A stretch of DNA of 64,000 bases from PNON01 sp963757065. GTDB taxonomy: Bacteria; Chloroflexota; Anaerolineae; Anaerolineales; Anaerolineaceae. The DNA is taken from the NCBI GenBank assembly GCA_963757065.1, contig CAVWQC010000005.1:124001-188000 (forward strand), written 5' to 3'. The notes beneath the pieces are model-generated. The model was not told the origin of the DNA. It made no database searches and saw only the letters and a program-made list of their open reading frames with translations. This document shows, one piece after another, positions 8,404-16,870 of this stretch; within the stretch, counting starts at the first letter, position 1, and each line of letters begins with the position of its first letter. Position numbers and translations under genes: made by a program.

Positions 8404-9354
8404 TCATCCTCTGGCCGTGAGAATTGACCAAAAAGAGAATCTCGGAACCCCGCTCAATTTATATTCTTTTCCAATCATGATCGATTCTGCTGCTTCGATC
8501 CCGCTGCGGATCGAAGCCCCGATACCTTCACCCATATCTGGTGTAGCCAACCCGGCAGAATCACCCACCAAAAACGCATTCCCGGATCGAAGTTCCTTCA
8601 ATGAATTGCGTAAGTAATATGTGTGCGCCAGTGGTTGATAATCATGTCCCCGAACCAAACCCATCTGGTCTATTTGTTTTGTGATCAAATCCCAATGCCT
8701 ACGAATGATATCTTTATTCTGTTTCAATACTGATGCTTTTCCACCTACTCCCACATTCACGTAACCACCGGCTTTAGGGACATACCATGAATAGCCGGGC
8801 AACCCGTTTTCAAGAAACCAAAGATGGCAGCGGTCGTCAGCGTCCGCATAGAGGAATTCTTCTTCCATGGCGACCACCTGATTCTCCGGGCTGTGACCAG
8901 GCTGATCGCTAAATAGAATTTTTCTCACCGGGCAATACGTTCCTCCAGCACCAACAATGTATTTGCAAGCATATTCTCCATCAATTACGTAGCCGTCTTC
9001 TTCACGGACGATCTCTTTTACCTGGTGTTGTACCACGGTAACACCCGATCTTCTTAATAGCCAATCGTCAAATTCAACACGTCGAATGGCGAATTGATGG
9101 GTGGGTATTTTGAATTTCAACCCCCGAAGGGATATTTGGAAGAAGTTAAAGGTGGATATACTGAGCGGGTATCGGGCAGGATCCAGATCAAGGTCAGAAA
9201 GAACATGCGGAGTGATCCATCCGGCGCAAGGCTTCATCCGTGGAAAAACCTGCTTATCCAATAAGAGGCAATCCACTCCGGCCTGTCGCAGTTTTCTGGC
9301 ACAGGCTGAACCGCCCGGACCACCACCGACGATAATGACCTCTTTTCGAATCAT
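8404..9354 (-). CDS. FAD-dependent oxidoreductase, geranylgeranyl-reductase type
   Basis: The N terminus is a Rossmann FAD site (VIIVGGGPGGSACARKLRQAG), then PCAGWITP and, near the C-terminal third, the second FAD motif FLVGDSAGLATPDMGEGI. These are signatures of the geranylgeranyl-reductase/FixC-like group, which reduce double bonds in lipid chains or quinones. At about 316 residues it is shorter than most members, lacking much of the C-terminal substrate cap. I chose the ATG at 9354; it lies 2 bp after the cfa stop, so the two genes form one operon. The pairing suggests reduction of a lipid intermediate made by Cfa. Confidence 0.8.
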   Translation of the reverse strand: MIRKEVIIVGGGPGGSACARKLRQAGVDCLLLDKQVFPRMKPCAGWITPHVLSDLDLDPARYPLSISTFNFFQISLRGLKFKIPTHQFAIRRVEFDDWLLRRSGVTVVQHQVKEIVREEDGYVIDGEYACKYIVGAGGTYCPVRKILFSDQPGHSPENQVVAMEEEFLYADADDRCHLWFLENGLPGYSWYVPKAGGYVNVGVGGKASVLKQNKDIIRRHWDLITKQIDQMGLVRGHDYQPLAHTYYLRNSLKELRSGNAFLVGDSAGLATPDMGEGIGASIRSGIEAAESIMIGKEYKLSGVPRFSFWSILTARG

Positions 9355-9356
9355 GT

Positions 9357-10478
9357 TCACACCATTCTGCAATCAGGCTGTGGTGTTCCTGTTCGTGTGA
9401 AAACGATCTGCCAGAGCTGCTGGCTGCGGGAACGGAACGCTGCAGCGCTGCTTAACAGGTAAAAATTCCACATCCGGTGAAAGCGCTCGGAATAATTCTT
9501 TTTCAGATCTGGCCAGCCTGCTTCGAAATTTGCCTGCCAGGCCATGAGTGTCGGATCATAATTTGGACCGATGTTGTGCCAATCTTCCATAACAAAAATA
9601 CCTTCCATGGCTTCCCCCAATTGTTTGATCGACGGCAGCATTCCGTTCGGGAAGATATATTTATGGGTGAATTGATCTGCCAGGGTGGAACTGACGTTAC
9701 CGCCAATGGTATGAACAAAACCCAGGCCATCTTCTTTTAGACACCGGTCTGCTACCTGCATATAGGTTCGGTAATTCTTATAACCCACATGCTCCATGAC
9801 GCCGATGGATATCACCCGGTCGAATTTCCCTTCCACTTCGCGATAATCCTGTAAACGGATTTCTACAGGCAGTCCCTTGCATAATTCTGATCCCAAAGCC
9901 ACCTGTTCTTTGGAAACAGTAACGCCAAGGACAGACACCCCGAATTTTTCGGCAGCATATTTAGCAAAACTTCCCCAACCACAACCCAGTTCCAGCACGG
10001 TCATTCCACGAACAAGCCCCAGTTTACGGCAAACGAGATCCAGCTTGGCTTCCTGTGCCTCATCAAGATTTTGAGCATTTTTCCAGTAGGCACAGGTGTA
10101 ATTCAGTCTCTTATCCAACATTGTCCGGTATAAGTCGTTTCCCAGGTCATAATGCTGTTCACCCACTTGATATGCGCGGGCAAGGCTTTGGAGATTTATA
10201 AATTGCGAACGGAAAATATGCCATTTAATGCGCCAGTTCCCCAGTACTTTTTTATCCAACCTGGCGATAAACGCCCGGGTAAGAAATTGGTCGATCGCGG
10301 GGCAATCCCACCAACCATCCATGTATCCTTCCCCCAGGCCCAAATGAGGTTGATTCAACACCCGGGAATAAAACCGCGCATCGTGAATGGTAATATCCCA
10401 CGGATTTGAACCATTGATCGTTATTCCGGCAGACGCAAGCAACTCAGTTAATATAGTCTTAGATTGAGATTCAGACAT
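9357..10478 (-). CDS. cfa: Cyclopropane-fatty-acyl-phospholipid synthase
   Basis: The enzyme transfers a methylene group from S-adenosylmethionine to the double bond of unsaturated phospholipid chains. The 373-residue protein has the usual N-terminal domain (HLGLGEGYMDGWWDC), the conserved YTCAYW motif, the SAM-binding glycine loop VLELGCGWGSFAKYAA near residue 168, the IGVMEHVG motif and the C-terminal helical region. Length is normal for the family. It is immediately upstream of a flavin-dependent reductase in the same operon. Confidence 0.93.
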   Translation of the reverse strand: MSESQSKTILTELLASAGITINGSNPWDITIHDARFYSRVLNQPHLGLGEGYMDGWWDCPAIDQFLTRAFIARLDKKVLGNWRIKWHIFRSQFINLQSLARAYQVGEQHYDLGNDLYRTMLDKRLNYTCAYWKNAQNLDEAQEAKLDLVCRKLGLVRGMTVLELGCGWGSFAKYAAEKFGVSVLGVTVSKEQVALGSELCKGLPVEIRLQDYREVEGKFDRVISIGVMEHVGYKNYRTYMQVADRCLKEDGLGFVHTIGGNVSSTLADQFTHKYIFPNGMLPSIKQLGEAMEGIFVMEDWHNIGPNYDPTLMAWQANFEAGWPDLKKNYSERFHRMWNFYLLSSAAAFRSRSQQLWQIVFTRTGTPQPDCRMV

Positions 10479-10631
10479 GGATACCCCTTTCGTTCATCGT
10501 GTTCAGATTCTCCTTAAAATAACACTCCTGTGAAAACTGAGATGCAGGGTTTAGAAAATTCACCCAAAATCGCCTTCAAAAAACAACTAACAATAGTATG
10601 ACTTGTTTTTTCTATAGTATCCACAAATTGT

Positions 10632-11294
10632 TCAATCATTCACTTTAAAAGTAAGGGCACTCTTTTCGAATTCCGGTAGTCGTTGATCAAACTCATCGGC
10701 GCCGGTACCATATGTGATCACCCAAAACGTATTGCCATTTTTAATGGCATACATCAGTTCTTTGCCATTAGTACCCGTGATTGAGAATTCGATCATCAAT
10801 CTGCCAGCGTCATATCCGTTTAATTTTACGATTTGGCGATCGGTCACCACAAAACTTGCAGGAAGCTGGGATGAAGCTGCATCAAGGTAAGTATCAATAG
10901 TTACCACAGACATAACTTTCTCAAAGGTGATCGCTGTACTTGTTAAGGAACCTGATGCACCGATATTCGAATCGAACGCCCAGATGGCAAACATATCTGG
11001 ATTTTGTTCAATGACATTGGCCATATTTTCATACTCAGGACCCAGTGATTTAATTTTTTCCACTACAGTCTGCAGGTCTTCTTTGAGATTTCCGCCATCA
11101 TAACTTTCCGGGAGCCATAATTCCACCCCGTTGGCTTCAAATTTTTCCCAACCCGGAATTGATGTTGGCATAATTTCAATTGTAGGAACTGCTACCGGCT
11201 TGCTGGCTGGTAAAATTGATGGCGACAATGCGCAAGCTAAAGTGATTATAAGGATCGAAAACGTAAATATTAACTTGGCCAGATTATTTTTCAT
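10632..11294 (-). CDS. Lipoprotein of unknown function
   Basis: This 220-residue protein starts with a lipoprotein signal (LIFTFSILIITLAC; lipobox Cys at residue 21). After a Pro-rich linker, a mature domain begins at about residue 48 (PGWEKFEANGVELWLPESYDG) and looks like a small alpha/beta fold of the kind found in PsbP/DcrB-like secreted proteins. It has no catalytic motif. It is monocistronic between the cfa operon and the divergent J-protein gene. Confidence 0.7.
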   Translation of the reverse strand: MKNNLAKLIFTFSILIITLACALSPSILPASKPVAVPTIEIMPTSIPGWEKFEANGVELWLPESYDGGNLKEDLQTVVEKIKSLGPEYENMANVIEQNPDMFAIWAFDSNIGASGSLTSTAITFEKVMSVVTIDTYLDAASSQLPASFVVTDRQIVKLNGYDAGRLMIEFSITGTNGKELMYAIKNGNTFWVITYGTGADEFDQRLPEFEKSALTFKVND

Positions 11295-11481
11295 ATTTCC
11301 TCCGCTTCACCGACAGAATGCTTAATTGATCAAGAAAATTCAGCAGGAATCAACATAAGGGATGATTCATTATAAACACATTAGAATGCGAAATATCATT
11401 CAATTACCATTGGTTTTTCCAAACACATTAATTCTATCTAAAGAATCTATTAGAAGTGTATTAGATGTGTATAGAGTCTAC

Positions 11482-11511
11482 TTGACATTCCGGCCTGGAG
11501 GTTCATAATTA
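11482..11511 (+). promoter_or_regulatory. Sigma-70-type promoter, possibly leaderless
   Basis: TTGACA (11482-11487) and TAATTA (11506-11511) are 18 bp apart. Transcription would start about where the J-protein ATG begins (11520), leaving little or no 5' leader. A GGAGG at 11496-11500 is too far upstream to serve as a ribosome site and would lie inside the promoter. Confidence 0.5.
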
Positions 11512-11519
11512 AAATACCT

Positions 11520-12452
11520 ATGGATTATAAAGATTACTATAAAACTCTCGGCGTCGAACGCAGTGCATCAGAGCAGGAGATAAAGAAGGCTTATCGAAAG
11601 CTGGCGATGAAGTATCATCCTGACCAAAATCCGGGCAATAAACAATCGGAAGAAAAGTTCAAGGATATTAATGAAGCCTACCAGGTCTTAAGTGATTCTA
11701 AAAAAAGGTCCCGATACGACCAGCTTGGGGATTCGTACTTCAACTACCAGCAGAATGGTGGAAACCCCAATGGATTCAATTGGGAACAGTGGTATGCCGG
11801 GGGCAGGCAGCAACAAGGTGGTGCCCGCCGGGTGGATATGGACGACCTGGGGAGTGCCTTTGGCGGTGGATTCTCTGATTTCTTTCGGACTATATTTGGA
11901 GAAATGGGCGGGGATCTTAACCAGGTTCGCCGTGGACCTTCCCGGGCAACTGCTCCACAAGCTGTTCAGCAGCCGGTCTCCATCAGCTTCTTAGAATCTT
12001 TTAGTGGAACGACGCGGACAGTCCAGATTGGAAATAAGCGATTGGAAGTAAAGATTCCCCGCGGCGCAAAAACCGGAACACGTATCCGTGTACCTGGAGG
12101 AACCGCTTCATCCGCGTTGCCTTCTGATCTTTTCCTTGTGATCGAGGTAATTCCAGATAACCGGTTTGAGCGCAAAGAAAATGATCTCTATACTGACGTT
12201 ACCATTGACCTTTACACAGCCATACTCGGCGGGCAGACAGCTGTGGTTACTCCTGGAGGAAACGTTACTCTCACTATTCCAGCGGGAACGCAACCGGGGC
12301 AGGCCTTCCGCCTGGCAGGTAGGGGAATGCCGCACCTGAAGGATCCATCAAAATCAGGTGATCTATTTGCGAGAGTAAAAGTATTGATACCCCGAACACT
12401 GAACGATAGTGAACGGGAGACATATAAAAAATTAGCCGGCAGAAAATTGTAA
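11520..12452 (+). CDS. J-domain co-chaperone (DnaJ/CbpA type)
   Basis: Residues 1-70 form a J domain with the HPD motif in KYHPDQNPGNK, which stimulates DnaK ATPase. A Gly/Phe/Gln-rich linker follows, then two beta-rich client-binding domains (VSISFLESFSGTTRTVQIG; VTIDLYTAILGGQTAVVTPGG). The CxxCxGxG zinc repeats of DnaJ are absent and the length (310) is that of CbpA-like proteins. It starts a run of protein-quality-control genes: an HtrA protease 32 bp downstream and an eRF1-like protein after that. Confidence 0.9.
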   Translation: MDYKDYYKTLGVERSASEQEIKKAYRKLAMKYHPDQNPGNKQSEEKFKDINEAYQVLSDSKKRSRYDQLGDSYFNYQQNGGNPNGFNWEQWYAGGRQQQGGARRVDMDDLGSAFGGGFSDFFRTIFGEMGGDLNQVRRGPSRATAPQAVQQPVSISFLESFSGTTRTVQIGNKRLEVKIPRGAKTGTRIRVPGGTASSALPSDLFLVIEVIPDNRFERKENDLYTDVTIDLYTAILGGQTAVVTPGGNVTLTIPAGTQPGQAFRLAGRGMPHLKDPSKSGDLFARVKVLIPRTLNDSERETYKKLAGRKL

Positions 12453-12484
12453 TCCATCTGCCTATGAAGTTTTGAAAGGATAGT

Positions 12485-13654
12485 ATGAAGAAGTTAAATA
12501 TACTTTTACCGGTATTTGTAATTGCGATGACAATTCTTGCGTGTGCAGCCCCAGTAATTTCCCCTACCCATGTGCTGGCCCCCACCGTTGAACCTACAGT
12601 TCAGGTTACCCGTGTTCCCTCATCTGGTCAGGACCTTCCAGATCAAGTCGTTGTGGCCAATTCTCAAGAACTCCTGGTCAGTTTATATGACAGAGTAAGT
12701 CCGGGAGTGGTGGCGATTCAGGTATTTACTGATGCAGGTGATGGACTTGGCACAGGTTTCGTATATGATGACCAGGGTCACATTATCACCAATTTCCACG
12801 TTGTTGATGGAGCAACCGATCTGGAAGTGGACTTCCCATCGGGTTTTAAGACTACCGGGAAGGTCGTTGGAACAGACACAGATTCAGATATAGCGGTGAT
12901 AAAAGTCGATGCACCAAAAGAGGAACTGCATCCGATAACATTAGGTGATTCTGATCAGATGAAAGTAGGACAGACAGTCGTTGCCATCGGGAATCCATTT
13001 GGGTTGAATAGCACGATGACAATGGGGATTATCTCTGCCCTCGGCCGTACCCTTGAATCTGAACATACCTCACCTGATGGCACATACTATACTGCCGGCG
13101 ACTTGATTCAAACTGATGCAGCGATTAACCCCGGCAACTCCGGAGGGCCGCTGCTGAATCTTAATGGTGAAGTAATTGCGATAAACCGGGCAATCCGGAC
13201 TTCCAGTGACGCTTCATTTGGAACAGAGCCGGGAAATATCGGAATTGGTTTTGCGATTGCCATAAATATTGTCAAACGCGTTGTCCCTGAATTGATCGCA
13301 ACCGGGAAGTATGATTACCCATATCTTGGTCTTTCCAGCCTACCGGAAATCAGCCTTAAAGCTCAAGAGGCATTGGGTTTGGATCGTGCCATAGGAGCTT
13401 ACCTGGTTGAAATCGTTTCAGGAGGACCCGCCGATAAGGCTGGATTAATTTCCGGTTCTACAAAAACTGATATACCCGGATTATTTAAAGGAGGTGATTT
13501 GATCATTGCCATAGATGATCGGCCAATACTCACTTTCGGTGATTTACTCAAATATCTCATCAATCAAAAATCTCCGAACGATACAGTGAAATTGACTGTA
13601 CTGCGGGATGGGCAGGAGAAGGATTTCACGCTTACTTTAGGTACTCGCCCTTAA
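12485..13654 (+). CDS. HtrA/DegP-like lipoprotein serine protease with PDZ domain
   Basis: The 389-residue protein has a lipoprotein signal (lipobox Cys20 in MTILACAAP), a trypsin-fold domain with the full triad (His105 in ITNFHVVDG, Asp135 in DSDIAVIKV, Ser219 in NPGNSGGPL), and a C-terminal PDZ domain from about residue 275. It would act on misfolded proteins outside the membrane. The gene follows the J-protein gene with a 32-bp gap and is probably co-transcribed with it. Confidence 0.92.
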   Translation: MKKLNILLPVFVIAMTILACAAPVISPTHVLAPTVEPTVQVTRVPSSGQDLPDQVVVANSQELLVSLYDRVSPGVVAIQVFTDAGDGLGTGFVYDDQGHIITNFHVVDGATDLEVDFPSGFKTTGKVVGTDTDSDIAVIKVDAPKEELHPITLGDSDQMKVGQTVVAIGNPFGLNSTMTMGIISALGRTLESEHTSPDGTYYTAGDLIQTDAAINPGNSGGPLLNLNGEVIAINRAIRTSSDASFGTEPGNIGIGFAIAINIVKRVVPELIATGKYDYPYLGLSSLPEISLKAQEALGLDRAIGAYLVEIVSGGPADKAGLISGSTKTDIPGLFKGGDLIIAIDDRPILTFGDLLKYLINQKSPNDTVKLTVLRDGQEKDFTLTLGTRP

Positions 13655-13689
13655 ACTACTTACATTATCGTTACAACTCAGGAGGTAAT

Positions 13690-14790
13690 ATGTTGACCGA
13701 GAAAGATTTGCGGGAGATTTTAAACTACTCTACCGGCAAACCAGTATTGAGTCTGTACCTGAATACCGAACCATCAGCGGGGAATGCCGATGCCTACCGT
13801 CTCCGATTACGGAATTTGCTAAAAGAAGTGGATGCTCCGAAAGATAATGCCAGAATTGAACAGTACTTTAATCATGAATATGATTGGTCCGGCCGTGGAG
13901 TTGCCGTTTTTTCGTGTGCAGACCAGGAATATTTTAGGGCATATCCCCTGGCGGTTCCCATAAGAAGTCGGGTAAGGGTAAGTGATCATCCCCATTTTAA
14001 GCCGCTAGCTGATCTTTGGGATGCATTTGGCGGCTACGGTGTAGCCCTGGTGGATAAACAGGGTGCCAGGTTTTTCCATTTCACCCTGGGTGAACTTGAA
14101 GAACAACAAGGATTTTTGGGCGAGGAAATAAAGCACACAAAAAGCGGGGGAGCATCCTCTGTGGCAGGAATGCGGGGGGGAACTGTCGGACAGACGGGTT
14201 ATGATGAAGAGGTTATCGGGCGGAATATGAAAGAAGCTGCCAGATTTGCGGCAAAATTCTTTGAAATCAATCACATCCGCAGAGTATTAATAGGCGGCAC
14301 TGAAGAGAATATTGCCAGCTTCAGGTCTTATCTCCCAAAATCATGGCAAAGCCTGGTGGTCGGTACTTTCCCGGCAGCAATGACTGCCAACTCGAATGAG
14401 GTACAGGCAAAAGCGTATGAAATCGGATTGGAAGCCGAAAAAAACCGGGAAGCGGGTTTGGTCGATTCAGCCATCGCATTATCAGCAAAATCGGGCAATG
14501 GGGCGATTGGATTGGAAGAGATATTAAAAGTCGTGACTGCCCACAGGGTGCAAACTTTGTTGGTAAAGGAAGGTTTTTTTTCCACTGGTGCTCATTGCCC
14601 TGAGTGCGGTCTGGTAACCGAGAAAGTTCAGGATGTTTGCCCGGTGTGCGGATCCAGGCTGACTAGAATCTTGGACGTGGTTGATTTCGCAGTCCGCTCA
14701 GTATTACAATCTGGTGGAGATGTCGAGATCGTTCATGAGAATCATGCTTTGGAGGAAGCCGGGAAGATCGCTGCAATCCTGCGCTACTAA
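13690..14790 (+). CDS. Bacterial eRF1/Vms1-like protein with zinc ribbon
   Basis: The 366-residue protein opens with a domain typical of bacterial release-factor-like proteins (REILNYSTGKPVLSLYLNTEP), has a central alpha/beta domain with IRRVLIGGTEENI, and a C-terminal L7Ae-like domain with a zinc ribbon (HCPECGL and VCPVCGS). This order matches the baeRF group related to eRF1 and Vms1, thought to cut peptidyl-tRNA on stalled ribosomes. I do not see a clear GGQ loop; GGTVGQTG near residue 160 sits in a comparable place. A strong AGGAGG precedes the ATG. Third gene of the proteostasis cluster. Confidence 0.72.
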   Translation: MLTEKDLREILNYSTGKPVLSLYLNTEPSAGNADAYRLRLRNLLKEVDAPKDNARIEQYFNHEYDWSGRGVAVFSCADQEYFRAYPLAVPIRSRVRVSDHPHFKPLADLWDAFGGYGVALVDKQGARFFHFTLGELEEQQGFLGEEIKHTKSGGASSVAGMRGGTVGQTGYDEEVIGRNMKEAARFAAKFFEINHIRRVLIGGTEENIASFRSYLPKSWQSLVVGTFPAAMTANSNEVQAKAYEIGLEAEKNREAGLVDSAIALSAKSGNGAIGLEEILKVVTAHRVQTLLVKEGFFSTGAHCPECGLVTEKVQDVCPVCGSRLTRILDVVDFAVRSVLQSGGDVEIVHENHALEEAGKIAAILRY

Positions 14791-14807
14791 TCAGCCTTGA
14801 ACTAACA

Positions 14808-14847
14808 AAAGACCGGAACATATGAAATGTATGTTCCGGTCTTTTTT
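14808..14847 (+). terminator. Strong Rho-independent terminator
   Basis: AAAGACCGGAACATA pairs with TATGTTCCGGTCTTT across a 7-nt loop and is followed by a T run. It closes the J-protein/HtrA/eRF1-like transcript. Confidence 0.9.
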
Positions 14848-14878
14848 GTACAAAGGTGATACACGAAATTTATACTGA

Positions 14879-14906
14879 TTGATTCCGGTGTTATAGTCAT
14901 TATAAT
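14879..14906 (+). promoter_or_regulatory. Promoter of tandem protease copy 1
   Basis: TTGATT (14879-14884) and TATAAT (14901-14906) with 16-bp spacing. The -10 box sits in TATAATTAA, a sequence also found upstream of the other two tandem copies (16816 and 18728). Confidence 0.45.
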
Positions 14907-14952
14907 TAATGAGTGACATTTTAATTTTTTTATTAATGGAGAGGAGAAAACA

Positions 14953-16659
14953 ATGTTATATCGCGTGATGAAACCTTTTATTTTTCTGGCATTATTGGTG
15001 GCTTTGGTAGGTACAGCGTGTATAAACACAGCTGATAAGACCGAAACAAGCGTACCGGAAAAAACGCAATCCAGCGAAGCACCGACGCAGGAAATACCTG
15101 CTACAGACAAGCCTTCCAGTTCATCCGGTGGAGCTGTAAACAATATTGATGATGTAAAAGGCGCTGTTTTCCAGATCGTCAGTACTGGCACATTAAATAC
15201 TGTGGAAGATGGAGAGCAGTTGAATGCTGAATGGGGCGGAACCGGATTTTTCATTGATTCATCCGGTATCGGCGTTACCAACAATCATGTTGTCGCCGGA
15301 GCAGCCCTGCTGAAGGCTTATGTCAATGGCGAAACAAAAGCCAGGAATATCACCGTGTTAGGCACATCTGAGTGTGCTGATCTGGCAGTGGTTCAGGTCC
15401 AGGGGAGCGACTTCCCGTATTTATCCTGGTACGATGGCACAGTCAAAACCGGTTTGGATGTATATGCAGCCGGTTTCCCGCTTGTTGAACCCGAGTACAA
15501 CCTTACCAAAGGCATCGTTTCCAAGGTGGACGCAGGCGGGCAGACATATTGGGCATCTTTGGATTACATATATGGCCATGATGCGAAGATCAATGGCGGT
15601 AACTCCGGCGGCCCTCTTGTGACCGAAGATGGCAAAGTCGTCGGTGTAAATTACATGTCGCGGGCTTCTGTGGACCAGCAGTTTTCCATTCCCGGTGAAC
15701 TCGCAGAACCAATTGTGGAGCAGCTGCGGGATGAGAAGAATGTTGCATCTGTAGGACTGGCCGGTCAAGCTGTCGTATTTGGCCCCAATGGAGAATACCC
15801 GGGAATTTGGGTTGAATCCACTACCACTGGCGGCATTGCGGATAAAGCCGGGATTCTACCAGGAGACATCATTCACGAAGTGGAAACCATCATCATCGCC
15901 ACCGATGGATCGATGAAAGATTATTGCGATATACTGCGTGGTCATAAAGATAACGATCCATTAAAGGTCATGATCTACCGTTCAACCACCGATGAAATAC
16001 TTGAAGGTACGTTGAATGGTGACAAGCTGGTATCAACCGGTGTCGCCGGACTTAGCGGAGCTTCAAATAATAGCGGTTCGACCGGGACCAGCGGTTCACA
16101 ATCAACAATATTGGAAGATAATTTTGATGCCGATATTACACAGGGTGGATGGACAACATTTGTATTTGGAGATGACAGCAATTACCAGATCACCCAAAAG
16201 CCAGGCCGGGTTTATATGGAAGTGAATACTCCGAATACAACAACTTTTCTGTTCAACGATAATTATTGGGCTGCAGATGTTTATGTCGAGACAACAGAAA
16301 CAAAAGTAGGCGGCCCCAACCGGATGAATGTCAGTGTGATCTGCCGGGCGACTGACCAGGGTTGGTATGAATTCAGCATCACCAGCGGCGGTTACTGGCA
16401 GATCTGGAAGTATTACAATGAAACTTATACAAGATTAAAAGAGGGTACATCCAAGTTCATTAAGGTTCAATCTGATCCCAACATCTTACAAGCCTCCTGC
16501 GTTGGGACCAATCTTACCTTCTGGGTAAATGAAAACAAAGTAGGTGAAACAACAGATAGGGACTTGACCGAGGGACAGGTGGGCGTCAGCGTTTCTACTT
16601 TCGACCTGAAAGGTGCCAAGGTGGAGTTTGAATACCTGTATGCAGAGCCGGGAGAGTAA
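14953..16659 (+). CDS. Trypsin-like lipoprotein protease with PDZ and C-terminal jelly-roll-like domain, copy 1
   Basis: Lipoprotein signal with Cys23, Ser/Pro/Glu-rich linker, then a trypsin-like domain with His112 (VTNNHVVAG), Asp143 (ECADLAVV) and Ser218 (NGGNSGGPL), so it should be active. A PDZ domain follows at about 270-350 (WVESTTTGGIADKAGILPGD). After a Ser/Gly linker, residues 385-568 form a beta-rich domain resembling LamG/concanavalin-like modules that bind carbohydrate or protein (SGGYWQIWKYY; FWVNENKVGE). First of three tandem paralogues of nearly equal length, each with its own ribosome site and terminator. Confidence 0.87.
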   Translation: MLYRVMKPFIFLALLVALVGTACINTADKTETSVPEKTQSSEAPTQEIPATDKPSSSSGGAVNNIDDVKGAVFQIVSTGTLNTVEDGEQLNAEWGGTGFFIDSSGIGVTNNHVVAGAALLKAYVNGETKARNITVLGTSECADLAVVQVQGSDFPYLSWYDGTVKTGLDVYAAGFPLVEPEYNLTKGIVSKVDAGGQTYWASLDYIYGHDAKINGGNSGGPLVTEDGKVVGVNYMSRASVDQQFSIPGELAEPIVEQLRDEKNVASVGLAGQAVVFGPNGEYPGIWVESTTTGGIADKAGILPGDIIHEVETIIIATDGSMKDYCDILRGHKDNDPLKVMIYRSTTDEILEGTLNGDKLVSTGVAGLSGASNNSGSTGTSGSQSTILEDNFDADITQGGWTTFVFGDDSNYQITQKPGRVYMEVNTPNTTTFLFNDNYWAADVYVETTETKVGGPNRMNVSVICRATDQGWYEFSITSGGYWQIWKYYNETYTRLKEGTSKFIKVQSDPNILQASCVGTNLTFWVNENKVGETTDRDLTEGQVGVSVSTFDLKGAKVEFEYLYAEPGE

Positions 16660-16675
16660 TATTTGATGTACTAAT

Positions 16676-16714
16676 AAAGGAGCCGGTTCAAACTGAACCG
16701 GCTCCTTTTATTTT
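16676..16714 (+). terminator. Terminator after protease copy 1
   Basis: AAAGGAGCCGGTTCA pairs with TGAACCGGCTCCTTT around AAC, followed by a T-rich run. The stem sequence is nearly the same as that after copy 2. Confidence 0.9.
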
Positions 16715-16815
16715 AATAATTTCTAAATGCCCTCAGATTTTGCAAAGGTATTTCATTATAGGTTTGGTATTGCATATTTACTCCCCCGGTTTTACTTGCA
16801 TATTAGAAACATGAA

Positions 16816-16821
16816 TATAAT
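16816..16821 (+). promoter_or_regulatory. -10 box of protease copy 2
   Basis: TATAAT in the shared TATAATTAA context. The -35 is not clear: TTGCAT lies only 14 bp upstream. Confidence 0.35.
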
Positions 16822-16870
16822 TAAGTAAATTTTATTTTGGGGACAGAGTCCACAATGGAGGGAAAAAACA

